Of a stretch of 64,000 nt of DNA, positions 33,795 through 44,680 are shown in pieces. This DNA is from Oscillibacter sp. PC13 (lineage in GTDB: Bacteria > Bacillota > Clostridia > Oscillospirales > Oscillospiraceae). Both the position numbers and the translations under genes were made by a program. The stretch lies in contig NZ_FOXE01000003.1 in NCBI RefSeq assembly GCF_900115635.1, positions 113,286 through 177,285 on the forward strand. Reading direction: 5' to 3'. Every line of letters begins with the position of its first letter. Position 1 is the first letter of the stretch. Under the pieces are notes generated by a model. It had not been told where the DNA came from and did no database searches. It saw only the letters and a program-made list of their open reading frames with translations.

Positions 33795-35052
33795 ATCCCA
33801 GGCGGTGTACTTCCGAAATCCTCTGGGCAAGCTGATTTACCGTCCGCAGTTCTCCGGTGAGGCCCACCTCCCCAATGGCCACCAGTTCCCCCGGTACCGG
33901 CCGGTCGTAGTAGCTGGAGGCCAAGGCGATGACAGTGGCCAGATCCGCGGCGGGCTCGTCCAGCCAGAGGCCGCCGATAATGTTGATGTATGCGTCACAT
34001 GCAGACACTTTCAGGCCTCCGCGTTTTTCCAAGACGGCCAATAGCATGGCGGCCCGGTTGTAGTCAAACCCGTTGCTGGTGCGGCGGGGATTTCCTGCGC
34101 TGGTATTTACCACCAGCGCCTGCACCTCCGCCAGCACTGGCCGCATCCCCTCCATCACGCAGGTAACGCAGGTGCCCGGCGCATCGTCCGGACGGCCGGA
34201 AAGCAGCATTTTCGATGGATTCTCTACCTCCGCCAATCCCTCGTCCCGCATTTCAAAGACACCGATTTCGTTGGTGGCACCGAAGCGGTTTTTGGCTGCC
34301 CGGAGAATCCGGTAGCTGGTATGCTGGTCCCCTTCGAAGTACAGCACACAGTCCACCATATGCTCCAGTACCTTTGGACCTGCGATGGACCCCTCCTTAT
34401 TCACGTGGCCGATGACAAAGACGGTAATCCCCTGCCCCTTGGCCAGCTGCATGAGGGCCATGGTGCAGTCCTTCACTTGACTGACGCTGCCCGCCGGGGA
34501 GTCCAACGCACCATTGTACAGGGTCTGAATGGAGTCCACAATCAAAATATCCGGCTTCTCCGCTGTGACGGACTCCAGCAGATCCCCCAGGCTGGTCTCA
34601 GAGATCACAAACAGGCTGCCGCTTTCCACATGCAGCCGCTTTGCCCGCAGCTTCAACTGGTGCTCAGACTCCTCGCCGGATACATATAATACCTTGGAGA
34701 ATTCACACAGCTTGCTGCAGATCTGCAGCATCAGCGTGGATTTGCCGATGCCCGGCGCGCCGCCCACCAGCACCAGAGAACCCTTGACCGCGCCGCCGCC
34801 CAGCACCCGGTCCAGCTCTCCCATGCCCGTTGGAAACCGGATCTCTTCGTCTGCTGCCAGCTCCGTCACCGGGCAGGCCCGGCGTGGCCCGGCGGCAAGG
34901 GCGGCAGAGCGGCCCCTGCCGGCCCCGGTGATACGGGGTGTCTCCGGCTGCTCCACAATTGTATTCCAAGCGCCGCAGGCGGGGCACTTCCCCGCCCACT
35001 TTGCCGTCTCGTTGCCGCAGGATGTACAGTAAAACATGGTTTTTTGCTTCAT
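33673..35052 (-). CDS. radA: DNA repair protein RadA
   Basis: This 459-residue protein helps branch migration in recombination repair. It has an N-terminal four-Cys zinc finger (CTSCGNETAKWAGKCPAC), a RecA-like ATPase with GGAPGIGKST, the RadA-specific KNRFG motif, and a C-terminal Lon-protease-like domain. The ATG at 35052 follows AGGAAGGA; the longer frame to 35172 overlaps cwlD. Its 4-base overlap with cwlD indicates one operon. Confidence 0.96.
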   Translation of the reverse strand: MKQKTMFYCTSCGNETAKWAGKCPACGAWNTIVEQPETPRITGAGRGRSAALAAGPRRACPVTELAADEEIRFPTGMGELDRVLGGGAVKGSLVLVGGAPGIGKSTLMLQICSKLCEFSKVLYVSGEESEHQLKLRAKRLHVESGSLFVISETSLGDLLESVTAEKPDILIVDSIQTLYNGALDSPAGSVSQVKDCTMALMQLAKGQGITVFVIGHVNKEGSIAGPKVLEHMVDCVLYFEGDQHTSYRILRAAKNRFGATNEIGVFEMRDEGLAEVENPSKMLLSGRPDDAPGTCVTCVMEGMRPVLAEVQALVVNTSAGNPRRTSNGFDYNRAAMLLAVLEKRGGLKVSACDAYINIIGGLWLDEPAADLATVIALASSYYDRPVPGELVAIGEVGLTGELRTVNQLAQRISEVHRLGFKQCLIPAHRAESLRGPQGLQLIPVRNVGEAIRAALRPQG

Positions 35053-35777
35053 GATCCTTCCTCTCCGGCCCCGCAGGCAAGACACCCGGCGGTGATGGCG
35101 GCGGCCAGCCTCAGTTGATGGGACGGCTCCTGCAAAAGCCGGGTCTCCTCCGTATTGGAGAGAAACCCGCACTCCACAAGGACACTGGGAGCCGTCACAT
35201 GCTTCATCAGGTAGATGGTGGATGGAATTCGTTTTGGAACCTTGGCCTTTTCGGTGTTGATGGCGCTGTTCAGCGCCTCCTGAACGGAGACGGCCAGTTC
35301 CTCGGCGCCCTCCTGTTGGTTCCAGAAGGCCTGAGCGCCATGCGTCACCGGGGACGACGGCAGACTGTTCTGATGGATACTCACCAAAACGGCGTTCTCC
35401 GTGCTGTTTACGATATCCACCCGGTGGTGGATGTCAGAGACCTTCCGTGCCCGCATGGTGTCCCCCTCCGTATGGATAGAGATCTCTTCGCTGCGGGTCA
35501 TGACGGTCCGCTGACCGGAAAACCGCATCAGATCGTTCACCCGCAGAGCAATGGCCAAGTTGATCCGGCTCTCTGCCACGCCGCCAGACGATACGGCGCC
35601 GCCATCCTCTCCGCCGTGTCCAGGGTCGATGACCACTGTCACCGGTACGCCGTCCCGCGCAGCGAATACAGCCGTGTAAGCTGCGTTTCCGTGCCACAGC
35701 ACAGCTGCTAACCCCGCCAGAAAGACGCAGAACAGCAGTATGAATATCATCTGTCGTTTTCGAATCAAAAGAATCAC
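35049..35777 (-). CDS. cwlD: N-acetylmuramoyl-L-alanine amidase (CwlD-like)
   Basis: This protein of about 242 residues has an N-terminal membrane anchor (QMIFILLFCVFLAGLAAVLW) and an Amidase_3 domain with VIDPGHGGEDGG, the zinc glutamate in AESRINLAIA, SIHQNS, and the closing LVECGFLSN. CwlD makes muramic-delta-lactam in spore cortex. A GTG at 35777 has AGGGGGG 8 bases upstream and gives the usual length; the ATG at 35906 would add 43 unlikely residues. Confidence 0.85.
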   Translation of the reverse strand: MILLIRKRQMIFILLFCVFLAGLAAVLWHGNAAYTAVFAARDGVPVTVVIDPGHGGEDGGAVSSGGVAESRINLAIALRVNDLMRFSGQRTVMTRSEEISIHTEGDTMRARKVSDIHHRVDIVNSTENAVLVSIHQNSLPSSPVTHGAQAFWNQQEGAEELAVSVQEALNSAINTEKAKVPKRIPSTIYLMKHVTAPSVLVECGFLSNTEETRLLQEPSHQLRLAAAITAGCLACGAGEEGS

Positions 35778-35885
35778 AGGCAGCACCCCCCTATGGATTG
35801 ATATGCCGCCCTGCTTATCCCACATTCCGATTATAGACAATCCATGGCCTAAAATCAAGGGCAGGCTCTCCTTCCGGGTGTTCTG

Positions 35886-35893
35886 CATACAAT
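35886..35893 (+). promoter_or_regulatory. Possible sporulation (sigma-E type) -10 element before cotJ
   Basis: CATACAAT is a perfect match to the sigma-E -10 consensus, 54 bases before the cotJ start. The -35 match is poor. Confidence 0.35.
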
Positions 35894-35946
35894 GGGATGA
35901 GCGCATGGCATGACAGCCTGCGCCACTCTACCCAAAGGAGGCATCC

Positions 35947-36468
35947 ATGCAGATGGAGAATTCCAATCCCAATACGCCTGTTACGCCAAGCACGCCCAGC
36001 ACACCCAGCGTGCCGACAACTCCCAGTACGCCTTCGGCATCCTGCGGTACCAATGCGGGCTCCTTGCCCGGCTGCTGTGCACCCCTGGCGTTTCCCTATG
36101 TACCCATGCAGAGCACAAATCCCGTTCGGTTCGGCCGGATGGAAGCCCTGCAGACCGGTACCCTTTTCCCAGGACTTGACCTGCCCTTCAAGGCGGCCAT
36201 CCAAGCGAAAACCAAACTGGCCAACACCGCCCTGGTGGAGCTGATGGCCCTGGACTTTGCGATTGATGAGTTGGGGCTGTACCTGGTAACCCATGCCCAG
36301 GACCAAGAGGCATTACAGCTATACTGGTCCTATATTAAGCTGGCAAACGAGGGGCGGGAGAAATATCAGAAAATGTACGGTCCCCTGCTGCAGACAGACC
36401 TGACACCGGAGGACGGGTATATCTGGCTGAAAGACCCGTGGCCCTGGGATGAAGGAGGGAATGACTGA
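35947..36468 (+). CDS. Spore coat protein CotJA-CotJB fusion
   Basis: This 173-residue protein opens with a Thr/Pro/Ser-rich repeat (about residues 8-35, repeats of TPS), then a CotJA-like part (RFGRMEALQTGTLFPGLDLPF, about 63-83), then a CotJB-like part (ALDFAIDELGLYLVTHAQD, about 101-119, to the YGPL segment). In Bacillus these are two adjacent genes. AAAGGAGG is the binding site. It overlaps cotJC by one base. Confidence 0.85.
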   Translation: MQMENSNPNTPVTPSTPSTPSVPTTPSTPSASCGTNAGSLPGCCAPLAFPYVPMQSTNPVRFGRMEALQTGTLFPGLDLPFKAAIQAKTKLANTALVELMALDFAIDELGLYLVTHAQDQEALQLYWSYIKLANEGREKYQKMYGPLLQTDLTPEDGYIWLKDPWPWDEGGND

Positions 36469-37064
36469 TGTTTGTCTATGAGAAAAAGCTCCAGTACCCG
36501 GTAAAAATCAAAAATACCAATCCCAAGCTGGCCTCCATTATTATCACACAGTACGGCGGCCCGGATGGCGAGCTGGGCGCGTCCCTGCGATATTTAAGCC
36601 AGCGGTACTCCATGCCCTATCCGGAACTAAAGGCGCTGTTGACTGATATCGGCACCGAAGAGTTGGGGCATTTGGAAATGATAGGCACCATTGTCCACCA
36701 GCTGACCCGAAATCTCACGGAAGAGCAAATTAAAACCGGTGGATTTGATACCTACTTTGTAGATCGCACAGCTGGTGTCTATCCGACATCCGCCTCTGGC
36801 TTCCCCTGGAGCGCAGCCAGCATGGCCGTTAAGGGGGATTTGATCGCCGATCTCACAGAGGACCTGGCGGCCGAACAGAAGGCCCGCGCAACCTATGACA
36901 ACATTCTGCGTCTAAGCGACGATCCGGATGTCAATGATGCGATTAAATTCCTGCGTGCCAGGGAGGTCGTCCACTTCCAGCGCTTCGGCGAAGGCCTGCG
37001 GCTGGCAAAGGATAAGATGGACGAGAAAAACGTCTATTTCCTAAATCCCTCCTTCGACCAATAA
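36468..37064 (+). CDS. cotJC: CotJC, manganese-catalase-like spore coat protein
   Basis: This 198-residue protein is a di-manganese catalase-family member. Ligand-bearing helices are visible in ALLTDIGTEELGHLEMIGTIVH and in DLAAEQKARATYDN and REVVHFQRF. It occurs in the inner coat of many endospore formers. The start shares a base with the upstream stop, so the two are coupled. Confidence 0.93.
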   Translation: MFVYEKKLQYPVKIKNTNPKLASIIITQYGGPDGELGASLRYLSQRYSMPYPELKALLTDIGTEELGHLEMIGTIVHQLTRNLTEEQIKTGGFDTYFVDRTAGVYPTSASGFPWSAASMAVKGDLIADLTEDLAAEQKARATYDNILRLSDDPDVNDAIKFLRAREVVHFQRFGEGLRLAKDKMDEKNVYFLNPSFDQ

Positions 37065-37091
37065 TCCTCGGCACTACCGTGCAAAGAATAC

Positions 37092-37130
37092 GCCGCCCGC
37101 CCAATGGCTACAAGCCATTGGGCGGGCGGC
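37092..37130. terminator. Convergent hairpin after cotJC and ligA
   Basis: GCCGCCCGCCCAATGGC, loop TACAA, GCCATTGGGCGGGCGGC form a perfect 17-bp stem between convergent genes. No T run follows on either strand, so it may act as an mRNA 3' end barrier. Confidence 0.7.
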
Positions 37131-37150
37131 ACTGCCGCTTCAATAAGAGT

Positions 37151-39921
<2,771 letters not shown>

Positions 39922-40032
39922 CCTCCCACCCCCTTCCTACATCCTATGCGGAAGGGGGTTGGCTTTATTTACCGTTCTATCCGGCTGGCTCTGCAGCGCA
40001 GGCGGCACACTTCAGCTTCTCTGGGTACAGAA

Positions 40033-41412
40033 CTATCCATCCAGCCCGTTCACGATGTCCTTAAAGACCTGGCCGCGCTCCATGAAGTTGGCAAAACGGT
40101 CAAAGGAAGTGCTGGCCGGAGAGAGGATCACCACATCCCCCTCCGTCGCCCGGCTGTCTGCGATGGCCACGGCCTGGCGGTAATCCTCCACGTCAAGAAT
40201 CTCCAGCCCCCGGTAATTTTCCGCCTGGGTGACGGCCTCCCGAATCACTCCAGCGGTGGCGCCGCAGAGCAGCAGCAGTTTTACATGCTCGTTTACCACC
40301 GGCCCCAGGGGCGCGTAAGAAATGCCCTTGTCCTTTCCGCCGGCAATGAGAATCACCTTCTCCGGGAAGGCGTTCAGTCCGGCGATGGTACGGCTGGGAC
40401 TGGAGGCGATGGAGTCGTTGTACCAGCGGACACCTTTCCGGGTGCGGATCAGCTCAATACGGTGCTCCACGCCGCCGAAGGTGCGGGCAAAGTCCCGGAT
40501 GACGCCATCGGGCACCAGGCCGTCCACAGCGGCAATGGCCGCCAGATAATTTTCAATGTTGTGGACGCCGGGAAGGCGAATGTCGGCAGTGTCCATCACC
40601 TGCCGCTCTCCACTGCCGCTGCGGGCGATGACCGCTGTGCCCCGGAGGAACACGCCGTCGGCCAGTTCCTGCTTCCGTGAGAAGAAGCGCACCCGGCCTG
40701 GTGCCTTCCCCGCTGCTTCCACCGTAAGGGTATTGTCAGCGTTAAATACTGCAATATCTTGTGTGGATTGATGTGTAAAGATATTTTGCTTTGCAGTAAT
40801 ATACTCCGCCATATCCCGGTGTACGTCCAAATGATTGGGGGCCAGGTTCGTCATTACCGCGATGTGCGGGCTGTGAGTCATGGTCATCAGCTGGAAGGAG
40901 CTGAGCTCCAGCACGGCGACGTCCTCCGGCCGCATCTCCCCTGCTTCCGCCAGCAGCGGGTGGCCGATGTTGCCGCCAAGATGCACGGTCCTGCCAGCCG
41001 CTTTCAAAAGCTCTGCGATGATGGTGGTGGTCGTCGTCTTGCCGTCGCTGCCGGTAACGGCAATTTTCGGGCAGGGACAGACCTGGAAGAATACCTCCAT
41101 CTCGCTGGTCAGTACACTGCCGCCCGCCTGGGCGGCCAGCAGCTCCGGAAGGTCCGGCCGCATACCGGGGGTGCGGAAGATCACATCCTCCGTCAGATCC
41201 TTCAGATAGTCCGCGCCCAGCTGCAGGGTGACGCCCTGGTTCTCCAGATTGTCAGCCATCCCCCCAAGGGCTGTCCGATCCTTTTTGTCACAGGCTGTCA
41301 CGGCAATCCCGCGGCCCGCCAACAGCTGAATCAACGGCTGATTGCTGACACCGATGCCGATGACCGCCACAGTTTTCTTCTGCAGGGAATTTAGATATTC
41401 CTCGAAATTCAT
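40033..41412 (-). CDS. murD: UDP-N-acetylmuramoylalanine--D-glutamate ligase MurD
   Basis: This 459-residue enzyme adds D-glutamate in peptidoglycan precursor synthesis. The ATP loop reads AVTGSDGKTTTTTII, followed by NLAPNHLDVHRDMAEY and the C-terminal VRWYNDSIASSPSRT and LIAGGKDKG motifs. The ATG at 41412 has AAGGAG 8 bases upstream; the longer frame to 41616 covers leader and operator-like DNA. Confidence 0.96.
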   Translation of the reverse strand: MNFEEYLNSLQKKTVAVIGIGVSNQPLIQLLAGRGIAVTACDKKDRTALGGMADNLENQGVTLQLGADYLKDLTEDVIFRTPGMRPDLPELLAAQAGGSVLTSEMEVFFQVCPCPKIAVTGSDGKTTTTTIIAELLKAAGRTVHLGGNIGHPLLAEAGEMRPEDVAVLELSSFQLMTMTHSPHIAVMTNLAPNHLDVHRDMAEYITAKQNIFTHQSTQDIAVFNADNTLTVEAAGKAPGRVRFFSRKQELADGVFLRGTAVIARSGSGERQVMDTADIRLPGVHNIENYLAAIAAVDGLVPDGVIRDFARTFGGVEHRIELIRTRKGVRWYNDSIASSPSRTIAGLNAFPEKVILIAGGKDKGISYAPLGPVVNEHVKLLLLCGATAGVIREAVTQAENYRGLEILDVEDYRQAVAIADSRATEGDVVILSPASTSFDRFANFMERGQVFKDIVNGLDG

Positions 41413-41561
41413 GGAAACGCTCCTTATGGTTTCCGCCTCACGGCGAATTTTTACATACATAAAACTCCATGCGCCGTGACGTGCGCCACGATAACAGGAA
41501 AAGCTGATGGCGCATGAGGTTTCGCACATGTGGGCCGTCCCGTTGCATACGGCACATGGCC
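41413..41561 (-). other. Leader of murD
   Basis: About 150 bases of untranslated leader between the murD promoter and start. Several short complementary segments are present (for example GGCGCA near 41506-41520), but no known riboswitch or T-box was recognised. Confidence 0.4.
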
Positions 41562-41589
41562 ATTTTGCTATGCTTTTGCATAGCAAAAT
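41562..41589. promoter_or_regulatory. Operator-like palindrome at the murD transcription start
   Basis: ATTTTGCTATGC, TTTT, GCATAGCAAAAT is a perfect 12-4-12 palindrome that touches the -10 box of the murD promoter and covers its start point. A repressor site is likely; it could also be a small hairpin in the mRNA. Confidence 0.6.
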
Positions 41590-41616
41590 TATACCGCTCC
41601 TGACTGGAAATAGCAA
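41588..41616 (-). promoter_or_regulatory. Sigma-A promoter of murD
   Basis: On the minus strand: TTGCTA, 17 bases, TATAAT. Confidence 0.65.
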
Positions 41617-41715
41617 TTGAAAATCAGGGTCCGGCTCTGCTTTTTCCTTTGCAGCTGTTTTTCCCGGCTATTTTCTGCCAGGCAGCGGCCTGAAAAATTC
41701 CCTGTCCTATGTGCG

Positions 41716-41744
41716 TTGACAAGACCGTCTCTTTCCTGTACAAT
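41716..41744 (+). promoter_or_regulatory. Sigma-A promoter of rnpB
   Basis: TTGACA, 17 bases, TACAAT, ending 6 bases before the RNase P RNA start region. Confidence 0.85.
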
Positions 41745-41750
41745 AGACCC

Positions 41751-42209
41751 CGCGAGGAAAACAGACAGTCGCGTGGGCAGGCCGAAAGGCCGTCCATGAG
41801 GAAAGTCCGGGCTCCACAGGGCAAGGATAACGGGTAACGCCCGCCGAAGGCGACTTCAGGAAAAGTGCAACAGAGATATACCGCCTCGTCGTCACAAGCT
41901 TCCTGTTTCTTCGCTGCGCCGCAAGCGGCACCGCGGAATAAGTAGCGCCTGCACTTTGCGGCAGACGGAGAGATAGGAAGCTTGTGACGACGAGGTAAGG
42001 GTGGAAAGGCGAGGTAAGAGCTCACCCGACGGCTCGTAAAAGTGCCCGTCGCTGTAAACTCTATCCGGAGCAACACCGGTATGGGAGCAGGAGCATAGGC
42101 TCCATGGCTGGCCCGGCCGCTCCCGGGGTGGCTTGAGCGCTCTGGCGACAGAGCGTCTAGATAGATGACTGTCAAATACAGAACCCGGCTTACAGTTTCC
42201 CTCGTGCGA
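41751..42209 (+). ncRNA. rnpB: RNase P RNA, class A
   Basis: This RNA matures tRNA 5' ends. Conserved blocks are GAGGAAAGTCCGGGCTCC (P4 5' side), CAGAGATATACCGCC, GGTAAGGGTGGAAAGG, GGTAAGAGCTCACC and ACAGAACCCGGCTTACAG near the 3' end; P1 pairs the ends (CGCGAGGAAA with TTTCCCTCGTGCG). One peripheral arm is unusually long: 41884-41904 pairs perfectly with 41975-41995. The ends are estimates from the promoter and P1. Confidence 0.95.
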
Positions 42210-42217
42210 AAGATATG

Positions 42218-42256
42218 GTCCCGGCTGCGGAACACGCGGCCGGGGCTTCTCTTTTT
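42218..42256 (+). terminator. Terminator of rnpB
   Basis: GTCCCGGCTGCG and CGCGGCCGGGG form a stem with GAACA loop and are followed by CTTCTCTTTTT. Confidence 0.85.
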
Positions 42257-42424
42257 ATAAGTTCTATTATTTTAAAACTTTTTCGAGCTTAAAATTTTAT
42301 ATTATCAAATTTTAAGAGCATATATTAAACAAATATGCCGAATAAATTATATCGAATCTGCCTCTGGAAATTTGTTGAAAAAGCAGATAAAATTTCCTCA
42401 AATTTTTTCAGCAGGAGGCATTTT

Positions 42425-42898
42425 ATGAATTCCCATACGCATTCTCAAAAATTACAGGCCAGAAATCCCGCCACCATGGCAATTGATTTTTCCGCCATGG
42501 AACCCATCCCCCACCCTACGGCCTCGCTGAACAGCATGGCAATCAACGTCAGTGCCAGCGGCCACATTGCCCTGAATCAAAAGCTGTATGACGTAGTGGT
42601 GAAGGCTCTGCCGTCCCTTACCGTCGATTTTTCCGCTTCCCCGGACTTTACGGTTCTGGCCATCCGCTCCTCGGACACGCCTCACTACAAATTTCCGAAA
42701 GGCGGCCGCATCAAGGACACTGCCTTCTCCCGCCGTCTGGTGGAGGCGGGTATCTCCCTGCCTGCCCGGTATGAAGTGGCGTGGAACGCGTCTGCAGACG
42801 CCTGGGTTGGGATTTTGACGGGCGGAGTTCAGGACTCTCCGCAGGCCGCCCTCTCCAAAAGCCTGAAGGCCACGGCAAAGAACGGCAAAAAGGGCTGA
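42425..42898 (+). CDS. Unrecognised 157-residue protein
   Basis: No family is recognised. The start at 42425 follows CAGGAGGC; a frame back to 42335 lies in AT-rich upstream DNA. The N-terminal half has repeated ATMAIDFSAM and SMAINVSAS motifs; a basic central part (FPKGGRIKDTAFSRRLVEAG) and a Lys-rich end (KATAKNGKKG) suggest nucleic-acid contact, which is a guess. It is the first gene of a cluster ending with a Shedu-like nuclease; its upstream region (42257-42424) is very AT-rich. Confidence 0.65.
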   Translation: MNSHTHSQKLQARNPATMAIDFSAMEPIPHPTASLNSMAINVSASGHIALNQKLYDVVVKALPSLTVDFSASPDFTVLAIRSSDTPHYKFPKGGRIKDTAFSRRLVEAGISLPARYEVAWNASADAWVGILTGGVQDSPQAALSKSLKATAKNGKKG

Positions 42899-42899
42899 G

Positions 42900-43463
42900 A
42901 TGGACTGGCTGCACAACTGCGGAGAAGCCGATATGGAGTTCGCATACCGGCTGATTCAGGAGATCTACAGACGGTCCGGCAGCACGCTGAACCGGGAGGA
43001 ATATGAGGCAAACGCCTGACTCGCCTATGTGGAAGCGCTGCGATCTTATGCGAGGTTTGAAGGCTGCTGTGACTGGGATGCCTATCTATACTGCCGGCTG
43101 GAGGAAGTTCCGGCGGAGATGACGCGGCAGCGTAACTACCGCATTTCCAAAGAGAGCCCCTTCTCCCTCAGCCAAACATTGAAAGATTCCGGCCAGCCGG
43201 TTCTGCAAATTCTCCATCCCCTTCAGGGGGATTTCACCCGGAGAGTCGCCTTCTGGGACTACATCCGGCAGCTGGGTCTGGATAAATACAACATCGTCCG
43301 GGGCTACTGCAGCTGGGAGACAGATGCGGAAATCATGACCCGCTTCCGAATCCCCAGGGGCAAATTCTACTATCTGAAGCGCGCTCTCCGGGCAGATATG
43401 CAGGCGTATCTCGCCATTGACCAAACGCCGTATTCAGGGGACGCGCAGAAACCATCCGCATAG
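42900..43463 (+). pseudogene. Split reading frame with in-frame TGA (unrecognised protein)
   Basis: An ATG at 42900 opens a 39-codon frame that ends in TGA at 43017-43019. The same frame continues without another stop to 43463 (from GTG 43029, 144 residues). Read through, it gives one protein of about 187 residues whose sequence is smooth on both sides: EEYEANA, stop, LAYVEALRSYARFEG. A TGG-to-TGA change is the simplest explanation. The C-terminal part (DAEIMTRFRIPRGKFYYLKRAL) may be a helix-turn-helix. The downstream piece could still be made from the GTG. Confidence 0.6.
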
Positions 43464-43476
43464 AGGGGAGGTCTCC

Positions 43477-44556
43477 ATGAAAATCAATGATTTTATCTTC
43501 CGTTTCCAGGTGGAAGCGTGCTTGTCCGACGCCGGTATCTGCCGGGTTCGCCTGTTTGTCAACCAAAAAGCGGAAGTCTACGCCGTTTTGACGGAGTTGG
43601 AGGAAAACCCATCCACCTCTGTGACAAATGCCGTGGAGCTCATTTGGGCGCAGATGCTGAGGGCAGAAAAGGTCCCGCCGCAGGCGGCCATCATTGAGCA
43701 TTATTCCTCCAGATTTTTCCCACTGACTTTTGACTTAGTCACATTGGACAAATATGGGCAGCATCCATCCTGGAAGAGTCTCCCCCGGAAAACGGTGGAA
43801 ACGTGGCTGGAGTGCGGACCGGAAGAGTTTTCCGCCAAACCGGACCGCCGTGTGCAGGCAGAAATCCAGCAGGCCTTAGAGGGCATTCCATCCATTCGAA
43901 CCTTCCACTACACCGAGCCGCCGGAAATCTCTGAGCGCCGGCTGGAAATTGCCGCCCATCAGCACAGCCGGGCAGAGCTGCAGGCGCTGCTGGACACGCA
44001 GCCTACAGAGCGGGCCCTGGCCGCCTTTTTGAAGGAGGACCCCTCCCTGCTGGCCGAAAGGTACGCTTATCCCTCTGATGAGTACATCTGTTTTTCCGAA
44101 TTTCCCGTGGGTGATACCGGCCGGGCGGACTTCGCCCTGTTCACCGGCCGCTCCCGCATGGAGGTCTATCTGATTGAGTGCAAGGACGGCAGGCACACCC
44201 TGCGCCGTGCAAACCACTACGGTGCCTTTCGCGCCGCCGTGCAAGAGGGGCGGGAGCAGCTGGTGCGGCGGGCCGCCTGGGCGGAGGCCCACTACGGGGA
44301 GTTTCGCCGCTTTGTCCACGCGGTCCGGCAGGCGGTGGAGGCCGGGCAGCAGCCCTATGGGGCCTTTCCCGGTCCCCGCCACCGGCTGCAGGTGGACCCG
44401 GAGAAGGATGTGGAGCTGCACCTGGTCTTCATCGGCGGCAGAACCTCCCGGGATTTGGAGGACAGCCGGGCCCGCCACCGGGAGGACGGCGCCTCCCGCT
44501 TTCAGCTGTCCACGGAGACCTGGGACAGCTGGCTGGGTAAGCTCACACGGCCATGA
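43477..44556 (+). CDS. Shedu-like (DUF4263) nuclease-domain protein
   Basis: This 359-residue protein has an N-terminal part of unknown fold (1 to about 185) and a C-terminal PD-(D/E)xK nuclease-like domain of the DUF4263 type: GRADFALF with the Asp, then VYLIECKDG with the Glu-x-Lys pair (about residues 225-240), followed by a helix-rich segment with QEGREQLVRR. Shedu proteins are single-gene anti-phage systems. GAGGGGAGG precedes the ATG. Defence is inferred from the domain and from the cluster's accessory look. Confidence 0.75.
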   Translation: MKINDFIFRFQVEACLSDAGICRVRLFVNQKAEVYAVLTELEENPSTSVTNAVELIWAQMLRAEKVPPQAAIIEHYSSRFFPLTFDLVTLDKYGQHPSWKSLPRKTVETWLECGPEEFSAKPDRRVQAEIQQALEGIPSIRTFHYTEPPEISERRLEIAAHQHSRAELQALLDTQPTERALAAFLKEDPSLLAERYAYPSDEYICFSEFPVGDTGRADFALFTGRSRMEVYLIECKDGRHTLRRANHYGAFRAAVQEGREQLVRRAAWAEAHYGEFRRFVHAVRQAVEAGQQPYGAFPGPRHRLQVDPEKDVELHLVFIGGRTSRDLEDSRARHREDGASRFQLSTETWDSWLGKLTRP

Positions 44557-44605
44557 GAAGAAACACGGGCATGAGAAGAAACACGGGCATGAGAAGAAAC
44601 ACGGG
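44552..44605. repeat. Three perfect tandem copies of an 18-bp unit
   Basis: The unit CATGAGAAGAAACACGGG is repeated three times without change. The stop codon of the nuclease gene lies in the first copy. The array runs into the following terminator. Confidence 0.95.
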
Positions 44606-44639
44606 CATCCCCCGGCGGTTTTTACCGCCGGGGGATGCC
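44604..44639. terminator. Terminator after the nuclease gene
   Basis: GGCATCCCCCGGCGG, loop TTTTTA, CCGCCGGGGGATGCC is a perfect 15-bp stem between convergent genes. The T run is in the loop rather than after the stem. Confidence 0.75.
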
Positions 44640-44680
44640 TGCGAAAACCCCTGTATATGTTTCTTGGAAAGAAAGCCGCC

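Noticed and set aside
41624..42235. A 203-codon minus-strand frame
   Set aside because: It lies entirely over the RNase P RNA gene, which is supported by many conserved blocks, a promoter and a terminator.
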